NCBI RefSeq assembly: GCF_003473485.1
Contig: NC_053045.1
Span: forward strand, 42,450,494 to 42,514,493
Source: Medicago truncatula
Lineage: Eukaryota > Streptophyta > Magnoliopsida > Fabales > Fabaceae
Direction: 5' to 3'
Length of the DNA: 64,000 nucleotides
This document shows positions 10,888 through 21,801 of this stretch, piece by piece. The notes beneath the pieces are model-generated. The model made no database searches and was not told the DNA's origin. It saw only the letters and a program-made list of their open reading frames with translations. Positions within the stretch are counted from its first letter, which is position 1, and every line of letters starts with the position of its first letter. The position numbers were made by a program, and so were the translations under genes.

Positions 10888-11958
10888 TCAATAATAAGGC
10901 TGGTACATTCCTCCTGGGGGAGGTCTCTGCACCGGCATAGGTTGTTGCGGGTAACCATATTGTGAACCATCAGGGTATCCACCAACAGCAGTCTGAGGCC
11001 CTCTTGGTCCGGGAACAGGGCCAGGTCCAGCTACAGGCCCACCATAATGAGGAACAGGCCCAGGTCCATATCCACCAGCTGCAGGAACCTGATTACCATA
11101 AGGTTGCTGCACATAGCTATTAGGAGGAGCACCATACTGCGGCGGCATCATGGTGGGATTAGGTGGATGATAATTAACATTAGAATTATCCACCGGAAAG
11201 CCCGATGGGTTTTGACCCACGGGCTTGGGCTTTTTGTTATCAACAGCAAACTTGCAAATCACTTGATGCCCATCAACGGTTTTCATAGACTCCGCAACCG
11301 AATTCTTCGCACCCTCTTCAGTTTTGTACACAAAGAAAGCAAAACCTCTTGTTTTACCACTTGCTTTATCAAACCCTAATGGACCCTCTTCAATTTCACC
11401 ATACTTCGAAAATTCACTTAATAAACTCTCCGCTGAAACTTCAAACGGAACGTTTCCGACGAAAACCTTCCGAGATGAAACATCGCCGCCTGTGGAACCC
11501 GCCGCCGCAAGCTGTGTCACCGTCATTCTTCCATCGATTTTCTTGCTCGGCTCTTTTAGGGCTAAGACAGCGCCGTCGACATGTCGATACACAACAAAAC
11601 CGTAACCCTTAGATCTTCCGGTGGCCTTATCGAATATCACAATCGCTTCATCTAGATCACCATAGGAAGAGAAAACGGTGCGGAGTGTTTCGGTGGTGGT
11701 TTCACCGGAGAGGCCACGGACGAAGAGTTTACGGCGGGTGGTATCACGGTCGGCGACAGAGCGTACGGCGTCGAGGATGTCAGGGTGTTGGAGTGAGGCG
11801 GATTGGAGAAGGTCGAGTAGTTGTTCTTGAGTGAAAGGTTGGAGAATCTTGCGGATGTCGTCTGAGGTGAGAGCGGGGGGTATGACGGCGGCGTCGATGG
11901 ATGAGGGTGGAGAATTAGCGTCGCCGTTTTCTTCGGTTTTGCGTTTCTTGAATTCCAT
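10888..11958 (-). CDS. UBA2C: UBP1-associated protein 2C-like RNA-binding protein
   Basis: A single open exon encodes 356 residues. Two RRM domains are clear: RRM1 at about 76-150 (RNP2 KLFVRG at 77-82, RNP1 KGYGFVVY at 117-124) and RRM2 at about 163-237 (RNP2 VFVGNV from 165, RNP1 RGFAFFVY at 204-211). The amino end has a basic KKRK cluster (residues 4-7) and the helical stretch around QEQLLDLLQ seen in UBA2 proteins. The tail from about 245 is rich in Gly, Pro, Tyr and Gln. Arabidopsis UBA2 proteins are nuclear, bind U-rich 3' UTRs with UBP1, and act in stress, wounding and senescence responses. UBA2C fits better than UBA2A/B by its order of motifs and its tail. The start is the first ATG, in a good context (GCCATGG). 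A splice-donor-like GGTAATT follows the stop codon directly, suggesting an intron in the 3' UTR. Confidence 0.93.
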   Translation of the reverse strand: MEFKKRKTEENGDANSPPSSIDAAVIPPALTSDDIRKILQPFTQEQLLDLLQSASLQHPDILDAVRSVADRDTTRRKLFVRGLSGETTTETLRTVFSSYGDLDEAIVIFDKATGRSKGYGFVVYRHVDGAVLALKEPSKKIDGRMTVTQLAAAGSTGGDVSSRKVFVGNVPFEVSAESLLSEFSKYGEIEEGPLGFDKASGKTRGFAFFVYKTEEGAKNSVAESMKTVDGHQVICKFAVDNKKPKPVGQNPSGFPVDNSNVNYHPPNPTMMPPQYGAPPNSYVQQPYGNQVPAAGGYGPGPVPHYGGPVAGPGPVPGPRGPQTAVGGYPDGSQYGYPQQPMPVQRPPPGGMYQPYY

Positions 11959-12059
11959 GGCGGTGGATCGTTGGGGGGATTTGGGAATTAGGGATTTGAA
12001 GCGAAAGAGATAAAGTTAACCTAGGTTTTAACAAGTGAGGCAGAACAATATCGATACTG

Positions 12060-12817
12060 TCACTAGTGTCACAAACATATATATATAATGATCCTTTAAA
12101 ATAAATTGAAATCTATAACTCAAAAAAAAAAAAAAAAAATTGAAATCTAAATTGGAGAATGCCTTTTACCACGAATACTTTTACAACGAAAAACAAGAAT
12201 AGTACTACCAACTGCCGTTTTTTCCGCCAAAAACATCTTTCTATGTTTTTTTTAATATTAAAATAGGTTTATTATGATTAAATTGCAAAGGTTCGTGAAT
12301 CCCGTAGAAAAACAATTCGTTGTAAATAGCACAACTCATCTAAATTTATTTTGTTACAAAATAAATATCTAAAATGTATATACTAGTTTTTTTTTTCAAC
12401 TAAATTTACTCATATTCTTTATTATTTACTAACGAAAAAACAGACACTCCAAGTTATAAACCACGTGTCTGTCTGTACATTTTTTTTATTAAGTTAACTT
12501 TTGAATTATTATTTTTTTAGGGATAATTTTTGAAAATTATGAACAACATTTTTTTATAAAATTTTGATTTGATTAAAACTAAAAATATAAATGTTTTGTT
12601 GTTTTATAACAAAGTAGACTAACCATAATTATCTATTATTTCAATGGCACTAACAATATGACAAAAAATATAATCAATTTTTTTTTAAATGACACCAACA
12701 ACAATCTTTACTACATGAAAAGTTGTTTGAGGGTATAATTGGGATAATAAAAAAGTAAGTATAAATATATTCATCTAGTTTGTTATACTTATTAAATAAT
12801 AAGGGAAAAAAAACAAA

Positions 12818-12875
<58 letters not shown>

Positions 12876-13285
12876 ACATTTTTTAATATTTAAATTTATT
12901 TTTATCTATTTATTATATGTATTATCTGTAAAAATTGATAGCATTTTTTGGAAGAGAAAAAGTTGGCCCAAATTAGCTGAAAGGATTTATTTTCTTTATA
13001 TATAATATAGATTTTCTTTGTGAAAGTAAAGGGCCAAGAGCAAAACAAGAAAAATAAAAATTACGCTGGAACAAAGAAATAACGTATTATATAAGATAGC
13101 ATGAATTATAAAAAAAAAAAAATGTTTCTCAAGGTAAAAGTAGAGGGTTAAGAGTGAAACAAGAAAAATAAAAATTACTTGGAAAACAAACAAATATTGT
13201 ATTAGACAAGATAGTTCGAATTATAAAAGAGAATCATTGAAGACACGTTTGATAAGGCTGAGAAACACTAATAAAATACTCCTTG
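12060..13285. other. Intergenic, AT-rich, with (TA)n and a small tandem duplication
   Basis: A (TA)n run occupies about 12825-12870. Bases about 13017-13105 recur in diverged form at about 13125-13218 (shared core AACAAGAAAAATAAAAATTA). No gene was recognised. Confidence 0.6.
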
Positions 13286-13372
13286 TGCAGTTAACTGCCG
13301 AGGAATTCATAAACCAGCTGCAGTTAACTACCGAGAAAAACTTCGGTAGTTAACTGCCGAGGAAACTCCAAG
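13286..13372. repeat. Fragment of a MULE terminal repeat
   Basis: Contains three versions of CAGTTAACTGCCGAGGAA or its complement. The same motif cluster is found in both terminal regions of the MULE at 37676-40484 (near 37736-37830 and 40370-40430). No matching second end lies nearby, so this is an isolated relic. Confidence 0.55.
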
Positions 13373-13839
13373 CTTTATTTTTTTTTATTTTTATTTTTTA
13401 CAAAAACCTTATATTTATTGACGTATTAAGGAAGATAACGCAAATTATAAAATGTTTGTTTCTCTAGAGGTTACATGGTTTTATGTTAACTCTTCAACTT
13501 TGTGGTATTCGGTCAGCATCGAGAGGAGTTTACAATATGCACAACAAAATCAAAAACTCTAATTCAATAGCGGTTTTGGAATCTCGTTTTAAGGCCCAAA
13601 AAAATCGTCCATGAGTGTAATAGTGCATAAATCGCGTGGCAACTACTAGCCTGCAAAACATAATCATCACAGTTCAATTCGATCAAATTAACTAGAGGAC
13701 GAGTCCAACAAATGAATGGCACATTGTTGCAATAAGAAAGCTTCCATTAAAAAAATATATATGTTCCATGGCTTGATAAATTACGAACATGAATTGCAAC
13801 CTAAACAAGAGAGTGATGTGTTTCTTTAAAATTCATACC

Positions 13840-14360
13840 AGTCCTATCAACTACAACTTATGAATAATAGCAACACAATATTTAGCTTCATCCCAGGCAT
13901 CCTTTACACAACCTCATGAAACTTCATCTCAAATTCAACATTTAGCTTCCTTTGAGTTTACCAATCTCATTCTTGCTGGAAGTCGTCATTAAAATATCAT
14001 CCACACATAGAAGTAGATGGGCAATGAATTTCTAACCGCTCTTCAATTTATAAACACAATTATCGTATCCATTTCACACGAATTTCGTCTTCATAGTAAC
14101 CCTTCAAACAAAATACGCCATTGTCCTTGATTATATTTTTTAACACATATAAAGGTTTTTTAAAAAAAAATCACGTAGATTGTTGCATATTGATTGACTC
14201 TTTTAGATCTTCATATAAGAAAGTGGTGTTCACGTCCATTTCTTCCAACATGATTATATTGACTAACAATCATCATAATGTATTATTCACGTCCACATCT
14301 ATAAGGAGAAAGCGATTCTATAATTCACTATCAACGAGTCCTTACGAGAGATAAAAAAAT
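13840..14360 (-). mobile_element. Ty1/copia pol remnant (fossil)
   Basis: On the minus strand, pieces resemble the reverse-transcriptase region of Ty1/copia polyproteins, including the area of the VDD active-site motif. It is heavily broken with many interruptions, has no LTRs in view, and is probably old. Confidence 0.5.
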
Positions 14361-14867
14361 ATTACAATAAACTAACCTTAAACATTTAACCTGAAACAAA
14401 CTATAATTTCTTCCTTTTCTGTTTCTCTCAACCCTTAATAATTTTAACTCAAAGTTCTTGTAAAGAAACCTCATATCCTTTCCCTAATGATTCTTAATTA
14501 CAGAAGGTATTTACAATGTGTTTCCCAACTCAAAAACTTCACCAAAAAGCTCTCAACATGAAAACCCCAACACAATTTCATGTTACCTATTTTTTGACTC
14601 GCTTAATTTGTTTATGAAATACCTTATTTATATAGGTAAAAGGGCATATTTGAGCTATTCTTCCGATCCTTCAACTGTGATTCAATCAAGCATAATTTGA
14701 ATCTCAAGGTTGCCTGATTCGAATCTCATATGACATAATGCAACATGAACTTATTTTAAGCACAATGATTTGAATCAAATATTACTCTCATAACCATGAT
14801 TTGAATCAAATAGTACTATCAAATATTAGGATTTATATATAATATTAGTTTGATTGAAATATCAAGT

Positions 14868-14940
14868 GGGGATGTAGCTCAAATGGTAGAGCGCTCGCTT
14901 TGCATGCGAGAGGTACAGGGTTCGATCCCCTGCATCTCCA
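14868..14940 (+). tRNA. tRNA-Ala (anticodon UGC)
   Basis: A 73-nt gene folding as a full cloverleaf. The acceptor stem pairs GGGGATG with CATCTCC, with A as the discriminator base. The D arm begins TAGCTCAAATGG (A box), the anticodon arm is CTCGC-TTTGCAT-GCGAG with anticodon TGC, and the T arm holds GGTTCGATCC (B box). No intron is present. TATCAA just upstream (14860-14865) resembles the CAA motif common before plant tRNA genes. A run of seven T at 14951-14957 is the Pol III terminator. It is independent of the flanking protein genes. Confidence 0.98.
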
Positions 14941-14950
14941 AAATATAATA

Positions 14951-14957
14951 TTTTTTT
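14951..14957 (+). terminator. Pol III T-run terminator of tRNA-Ala
   Basis: Seven T residues 11 bases after the mature 3' end of the tRNA. Confidence 0.85.
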
Positions 14958-15039
14958 CACTTTAGTCAATTTTTTGAAATCATTGTTCTCTGTCACCTAC
15001 CCTCCATGTGATATGAAGTCCACATATGGCACTAGTTTT

Positions 15040-15132
15040 TATAAATTTTCTATATATATACACACCAACTAGAACATATATCAGGTTAATATTCATTCTT
15101 TCACAGTTTTTGGACCACCAGAATAGGACCAT
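15040..15132 (+). promoter_or_regulatory. TBL copy 1 core promoter and 5' UTR
   Basis: A TATATATA box lies at about 15051-15059. The stretch from CCCTCCATGTGA (about 15000) to the ATG, including ACTAGAACAT and CACAGTTTTTGGACC, is conserved at 24770-24928 in front of the second TBL gene. Conservation of promoter and leader points to a segmental duplication and to shared control. Confidence 0.65.
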
Positions 15133-15899
15133 ATGGCTTTGAATGTCCATACATTGTTTTTGCTCTCTCTGTTTAGCATAGCTCTACTTGTATCCATGCA
15201 CCCAGCAACAGCACAAAAGTCAAATAATTGTAATTTGTTCTTTGGAAGCTGGGTGATTGACTCTTCATATCCTCTCTATGATTCTTCAAGCTGTCCTTTC
15301 GTTGAAGCTCAGTTTGATTGCCAACAATTTGGAAGACCTGATAATCAGTATCTTAAATACTCTTGGAAGCCTGATTCATGTGATTTACCAAGGTATTTTT
15401 AGTTTGTATAAATGTTCATGTTCATATATATATGTGACAATTATCATTTTGTAATATAATTAGTGTACTTAATATCTTCTCATAATGTATTAGTACAAAT
15501 GTAATGAGTAATTATTTTTGTGGTGTAGCAGGTTCAATGGAGAGGATTTCTTGAATAGGTGGAAGGATAAGAAGATAATGTTTGTGGGTGATTCATTGAG
15601 TCTAAACATGTGGGAATCATTGTCTTGTATGATTCATGCGTCGGTTCCGAATGTCACTACAAGCTTTTCTAGGAAAGAACCAATGTCTACTGTCTTCTTC
15701 CGGGTAATAGTTACGTTGTTCTTGTTTACTGTCTTAGACTCACACACATATAATATTACCATTTGTGTCATCATTTTGTTTGTTTCTTTTGCGGGTTCTT
15801 TCCCTTTGCTACTAAAAGTAGTGTTATTAAAAGTTGTTATATTCTGTTACATGTAAAACTTGTTACATCTAAAAACCATATTATACATGTCAAACCAAC

Positions 15900-15934
<35 letters not shown>

Positions 15935-17910
15935 AAATATAATATTATATATAATAATACTGTATTAAGGTGGGATCTAGATTGTCTTTAAAAAAGTGTG
16001 AAAAAGTTACACACAAATAATAAAACGAAATAAAGCCTTAACACTAAAATCTAGATATTTACTGTCTTAGCCTTTTTAAAATCCTTTTTTATAAATCTTA
16101 ACACAAAATATGGTTTTAATAGATTGAGCAATAATTTTAAGAAGGTCAAACTAAATTTAAAAAAATAAAATCTTTAATATGTAATAGATTAGACTCATAC
16201 TTCAATTTTTTCAAATAAATCTAAAACTAACCTATTTAAGCAAAGTTTGATTGGACTCGACCTATTATCATCCTCAAGCAAGAGGATTTCAACCTATGAT
16301 TGCAACAATTTACAAGTTGGAAGCTCTCTATTCTCTAATTTTATTTTTATTCTTTATTTTTGTGTAATCAAATCAATCATGGGTATGCTTTTGTTATTAT
16401 TTACTATATCATTATATATAGACAACTCTAAAGTTAACTATTTAATAACTAGTTTTTGTCGAATCTTTTCTTGAACAAATTTACTTTAGCAATTTATATT
16501 TTTTCAAAATTAAATTTGCATTGACATTATATAGGGGACTCAAAAACTAACTACTTATTTCAGCTGAACATTTTTATGTTATGAATTTGCTCGTAAAACA
16601 TATTTTTTTTTTTATCTTCAAATTCTTATTTTAAAAATTTAAAACATATCAACTAATCGTTAATTTATTATAACAGATGAGTTAATTCGTCTCTTGCATG
16701 AAAATATGAGACTACTTTATGTTGATTTTTTTTATGAGAAATTAGATTGAGCCGCAAGAAAATTACGAAGAAATAAATTAAATTTTCACTCTTATTTTTA
16801 TCCTTAGGGTGGTTAACAGAGAGCTACTGTATATCCATATCCGTGGATATCCGACCATTTCTATCCCTAATATAATAATATCAATGATATTATTATTATT
16901 ATTTGAAATTTAATAAATCTAAACCACCCAAAATGAAACTGTGGTAGTGATACTTGGTGACATTGCGCAGAACTATGGAGTAACCATACAACTATACCGT
17001 ACACCATATTTGGTGGATATAATTCAAGAAGATGTTGGTAGAGTGCTTACCCTGGACTCTATAAAAGCTGGTAAAGCATGGGTAGACATGGACATGTTGA
17101 TCTTCAACTCCTGGCATTGGTGGATCCACACTGGAGATTTACGAGGGTATGTTTTACGGTAGTAATACAATTTTATTAAAATTATAAATTGTAAATTTTA
17201 ACAAAATAGGTTAATTAAGTTTTTAGTCCCTATAATTAACCCTAACAAAATTAATGTGACACATTATGATTTTGTCAAACTTACCTTGATCTGAACATGC
17301 TTTACATGTAACAGGTGGGATTTTATCAGGGATGGTTCTAATCTAGTGAGGGACATGGACCGTTTGGATGCATTTTATAAGGGATTGACCACTTGGGCTG
17401 GTTGGGTTGATGCAAACGTTGACCCTACTAAAACTAAACTCTTCTTTCAAGGAATTTCCCCTACTCATAACAAGTAAGTAACTCCTATATATGCTCATTT
17501 ACACACACAAATACGTACTTTTAATTAGAGTGAAGAGCTAGTTTTCTTCGTAGTCGTTTATCATTTACATGAGATTCAAAATATTATTTTAATGATTTTC
17601 CTTTCTCCTTTAATCCAGAGGACAAGATTGGAATGAACCGAAGAAGACATGTAGCGGGGAAGTTGAACCGTTACCCGGAACAACATATCCTGCCCCTCTA
17701 CCTCCTGCAAATGATGTTGTGAACAAAGTGTTAAAGAACATGAAGAAGCAGGTTTATCTACTTGACATAACACTTCTGTCACAACTAAGAAAAGATGCAC
17801 ATCCTTCTATCTATACTAAGGATCCAACTGGCATTGATTGTAGTCATTGGTGCCTACCAGGACTGCCTGATACTTGGAACATACTCCTAAATGCAGCTCT
17901 AATCATTTGA
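15133..17910 (+). CDS. Trichome birefringence-like protein (TBL37/38 type), copy 1
   Basis: Five exons join in frame: 15133-15392, 15532-15703, 16971-17146, 17315-17473, 17619-17910, for 352 residues. Residues 1-27 form a hydrophobic signal or anchor; a PMR5N domain starts at about 33 (CNLFFGSWV). The PC-esterase domain carries the GDSL box at 106-109 ([13 protein letters not shown]) and the carboxyl-terminal DCSHWCLPG box, giving the D329/H332 pair of the DxxH motif. All three catalytic residues are present. TBL proteins work in the Golgi or cell wall and O-acetylate, or in some cases deacetylate, polysaccharides; relatives of the TBL37-43 group act on xylan, mannan or pectin. Which substrate applies here cannot be told. 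The exon 2 acceptor is a tandem TAGCAG, allowing a one-codon difference by alternative splicing. Intron 3 holds a tiny transposon relic. A polyadenylation-type AATAAA lies at 17986. Confidence 0.92.
17208..17242. mobile_element. 35-bp MULE relic with intact 9-bp TSD
   Basis: Inside TBL intron 3. The exact TSD TAACAAAAT is at 17199-17207 and 17243-17251. Between them are only 35 bases with perfect inverted ends GGTTAATTA (17209-17217) and TAATTAACC (17233-17241). The AATTAAGTTTTTAGTCCCTA core matches the ends of the larger long-TIR family seen at about 19110 and 56248. It is an extreme deletion derivative. Confidence 0.75.
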
Positions 17911-18175
17911 AATTAGAGTATTGTGATTTGTGAGTAAATGAATGCTAACTAAAGGAAGGGGGTGTTGAATTCAATTGTAATTTGTAATAAATGGCATTCT
18001 TGATTTAATAGATCACAAAAAGAAAATGCTAATGCATAGTAAATTTAATTACTATATATTGGCAATGTATTTTTCGTAAATGATTTTAAGAAGCAAAATT
18101 ACTAAAAAATTGAGTTATTTTTAAATTTGAAAAAAAAAAATACAACATTTAATAGTGTGATTAATGTTGGTCAAG

Positions 18176-18196
18176 TATTTTGCATATATGCATGCT
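18176..18196 (-). pseudogene. Trace of a Lin0512 exon 3' of TBL copy 1
   Basis: The short stretch around TATTTTGCATATATGCATGC matches the better preserved relic at 30480-30560 downstream of TBL copy 2. That relic reads as part of a Lin0512 exon. On its own this trace would not be recognisable. Confidence 0.4.
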
Positions 18197-18540
18197 CTTT
18201 AAGTTTATAAGGTTTCAGATAAGTTCTTTAAATTTCGAATTTGTTTCGGATATGTTCTTTCTGTCAACCTCCGTTAAGGCAAAGTTGTTTTGTCCGTTAA
18301 GCCAAAGTTGATATGTCCGTTAAGTAGGTAAGATGGTTCTCTCTGACACTTGGCATCAATTTTTTCCCCAATCAGATCAACTTTGGCTTAACGGACAGAT
18401 CAACTTTGACTTAACGAAGGTTGATAGAAAGGACATATCTCAAACAAACTCGAAACTTAAAGGACTTATCTGAAACCTTAAAAACTTAAAGGACCTATTC
18501 GAAACAAACTCGAAATTTAAAGGATCTATCTGAAACGACT
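18195..18540. mobile_element. Foldback (hairpin) element of unknown family
   Basis: Left arm about 18197-18330 and right arm about 18370-18485 are inverted copies sharing AAGTTTATAAGGTTTCAGAT-type ends and a CCGTTAAGCCAAAGTTGAT core; the outer part of the right arm is duplicated to about 18536. It sits exactly where the homology between the 3' flanks of the two TBL genes stops. No ORF was found. Confidence 0.6.
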
Positions 18541-19104
18541 GTGGCTACGGTACGAGACCATTATAGGTCTCTCACCCGTGCAATACCTCTTAATTTTTTT
18601 TTTTTTGTTGCAAGTTGTTTAGGTCCATTGAATTTACTTTTTATAAGAAAACGGCAGGGATGGATCTAAAAGGTCCCACAAGTTGACATGTTAAAATTTG
18701 TATTGTTGTTAAACATTATGGAATTTATAGTTTCATTTAAAAAGAGTGATTTAGTCAATGAATCAAAAATACTACTGTTGAAAAACATAGTGAAATTATG
18801 GCCTTTGGATGTTGTGGAAAGCCTTTGAAACAGATGGATTTACACCGTATATAATGAAAAAAATTACAAGACTGGATTTTAAAATCGTTATTAATAATTG
18901 TCCTTATGTTTGCCAGCGAAATGACAGACACTTACGTGTCCGTATTTTTTCTATTTTTATTGCGCTAACACATGTAAATTATGAATGATATTTTATATGA
19001 AATTTTGATTTTGATTAAAACTATGAGTACAAATATACCGAATTTATTAACAAGGAAAGCCGGTTGGTGTATTTATTAACAAGGGCTAGTAATATTTTCT
19101 AAAA

Positions 19105-19850
19105 AAAAAAGGTTAATTAAGTTTTTAGTCCCTATAAATATACCGAATTTTGTTTTTAGTCCTCATAAAAAAAACTGACAGATTTTTGTCCCTATAAAAT
19201 TTTCAGCACGTAGTTTTAGTCCCTGTTAAATTAAAATTTGTTTAATTATGCTTAAAATTTTAAATTTTTTAATGGTTTTTTACAATCTTCTTTAAAACAT
19301 TATAAAACGTTCCTCCGCAATAAGTTAGCTCAAAATTTTATTTTTAGGTCCAAATTTTCATTACTTTTATCTTGAATTTTTGGCGTTTAAAAAAAATTAT
19401 ATTTAATTCATTACATGTTAAAAAAATCTAATTTTTTATAAAAGAGATTATTATAATGTTCTTAACATGTCTGTTAAAAATCATTTAAAAATATAAAAGT
19501 TTAAGTATAATTAAACAAATTTTAATTTAACAGGGACTAACACATACTTTTAGTCCCTGTAAAATTAAAAATTGCTTAATTGTGCTTAAACTTTTAAATT
19601 TTTAACGTACTTATTTAGAACATTATACAAAATTCCTTCGAAAAAAGTAGTTCAAAATTTTATTATTAGGTCCAAATTTTCATTAATATAATATTGAAAT
19701 TTTGGCTTTTAGAAAAATTCATATTTAATTCATTACATGTTAAAAAAACTAACAAATTTTATAAAATAGTGTCTTACGATGTTATGAACATGTCTGTAAA
19801 AAATCGTTCAAAACCTATAAAATATTGATGCATCAATATTTTCTCCAAAG
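19105..19850. mobile_element. Diverged long-TIR MULE remnants
   Basis: Begins GGTTAATTAAGTTTTTAGTC and carries repeated TTTTAGTCCCTGT phrases plus the AATTTGTTTAATTATGCTTA core shared with the MULE at 21802-23225. An inverted version of the core lies at about 19500-19545 and a second partial copy follows to about 19830, so at least two fragments are joined. No TSD was found. Confidence 0.6.
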
Positions 19851-20223
19851 TCGGGTTTCCATAACTAAAGTGGTTTGATAAACATTATCTAAGAATACAG
19901 GTGGGAATATTGATGCATCATATGAATTAGGCCAACATGTTTAAAAGCCTATTTCATATGAACATCTTTAAATAAGCAATGTAATCTAAGTTTAAATAGA
20001 CTAGCGAACTAATATATCAATTAGATTAAACTCTCTTTTGATAATCAACATGAGTTTTTAGGAAATTTGACTATATATTGTATCATATTTCAATTTTAGT
20101 TTATAATAATACATTTAGGGTCCGTTTGATAGTCATGATAGAATGGAGGCAGGATATGATATAAAGCTGGTTAGAGATAGGATATGATAAAGACATGATA
20201 AGCATTATTCATATTAACAAACA

Positions 20224-21743
20224 TGAAACCGTACTTTTGGGCATTATGCTATAATTCTTGTCGACATTGATTTTTCTAAGAGAGCTTATGATGAAATACT
20301 TGTCAAAAGAGAGGGCTTCACATTCAAAGTTGAGGTGCAATATGAGAGGAGACCTTTATTTTATCATCATTGTTACTCTATTGGACACAACGCCTCCTCA
20401 TGTCGTTGGTTACATCCGCAACCACCGAAAGACAAGAATGATCATGGGAAACAGATTGTTGTTGCCGAGGCAGCCCCTATTCTTTCTACTCGGCAAAACA
20501 AAAGCAGCAATGATGTGGGTGCTTCGACGTCGGCCAATGGTAACAATGGTACATGGGTTCCAATACTGGTTGTTTCGACTGTTACTACCACTCAGAGGGT
20601 ACCAGTGTCCACAACTACTACATCTGCACCTACATCATCGATCTCAACTTCACTGGCATTACCGACTTCATTTTCTACCCCTACATCGACTATTAGTTCA
20701 CAGTTGGGGCCGATTGTTTCATCTACTATGCAATTTGATAGGTCTAATAATTTCAGCATCCCATTACACAATGTGTTTGATATAATCACTCCTAGAGAGT
20801 TGCCACTAAATATGCCAGTGCTAGAGCTTGTTTCCCCTGTAGCGCACGATGACGTGCAATCTGTAGAAGTGAGGAAGTTGCACAAGGGAGGTGTTAGAGA
20901 ACCCACGGTTGATGATGTTTCTGAACCACTTCAGGATGGTGTGGAACATGATCATGTGAGCCCACAGGAGCTAGGGGAGAGCCCCAAGGGTGCTCGTGAA
21001 AGTGTTCCAAAACCATCCCATGTTGAGCATGTTGACATGCACGAAGTGTCTGAGGAAGTTTTGATGGACACAAATGTTGAACATATAGAGGTGCTTGTTG
21101 GATCAAATCTCATGAAATCTCCTTTGTTTGCGACATCAACCATTGTTGATGGTGGTTTTCCAACAACTAATGAACAAGAGGTGGTTAGTATGCAACGACA
21201 AGAGGGTCACCCTAGAAAAAATATCCAGCATGGTCTAGATTTGTGGGAGCGAGTCTGAGAGTATGATGCAAGATCAGTAGCTGAAAAACAACTGACAACT
21301 TCATGCCTGTTCTTACAAGAGGTCAGAAATAGAAGCTTAAGGTTCAACATGTCCTTTCAAAGCAGCCTACAAAGTTCTGTGCACGGGGTGACAATCAATC
21401 CACTAACCACTGAATGTCCTCTATTGGAATGTTAGAGGTACGATAACTCTGACACTAGCTGCTTTGAGGTTTGATTTCTTTCGGGATAGATGTGGTCTCC
21501 TTAATTACAGACACCCTTGATTTTTTCGATGGTCTCTATTGTTTTTGCTGTTTTATTTTCTGTTTTTTGGAGGGTTTTGGTCTAGTCCCCCCTCCTTTTG
21601 TAATTATTTTTCCCCTTTTTTAATAAAATTTTTCGAGTTTGGCAGCGTAGAATGAAGGTCTCCCGGGGTGCCAACCTAGTTGGGATGTCGATGATGCCTC
21701 TTGATGCCTGTCCACTCTCCTGGTTTATCAAAAAAAATAAAAT
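20224..21743 (+). mobile_element. L1-type LINE, 5'-truncated and missing most of ORF2
   Basis: The TSD TTAACAAACA is found at 20214-20223 and 21744-21753, with an A-rich tail before the second copy. The inside starts within ORF1, continues to its stop at 21258, then shows only the first codons of ORF2 (LYWNVRGT, the endonuclease start, near 21425) before jumping to the 3' UTR (from about 21510). The whole reverse transcriptase is therefore absent although the true 3' end is present. It inserted into the PIF/Harbinger foldback. Confidence 0.85.
20240..21258 (+). pseudogene. LINE ORF1 fragment (DUF4283/zinc-knuckle type)
   Basis: From about 20240 the frame reads the LVDIDFSKRAYDEILV and VEVQYERRPLF type sequence of plant L1 ORF1 proteins, followed by a knuckle region HHCYSIGHNASSC. 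The family normally shows C-x2-C-x3-GH-x4-C; here the first Cys is replaced by Tyr. A Thr/Ser-rich low-complexity linker (about 20580-20720) and an acidic, His-rich tail end at the stop at 21258. The amino-terminal part is missing. Confidence 0.8.
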
Positions 21744-21801
21744 TTAACAAACAAGATATCATTATAATTAAATGAAAAAATTGCTGTCATAATTAATTAA
21801 A

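Noticed and set aside
11047-12013. Plus-strand frames opposite the UBA2C-like gene
   Set aside because: No domain, and the minus-strand protein is clearly the real one.
20258-20785. 175-codon overlapping frame as a gene
   Set aside because: It is an alternative frame of the LINE ORF1 piece, which has the recognised domain; the overlapping frame is low-complexity His/Leu/Pro.
20592-20906. Minus-strand frame of 104 codons
   Set aside because: Antisense shadow of the LINE ORF1 low-complexity linker.
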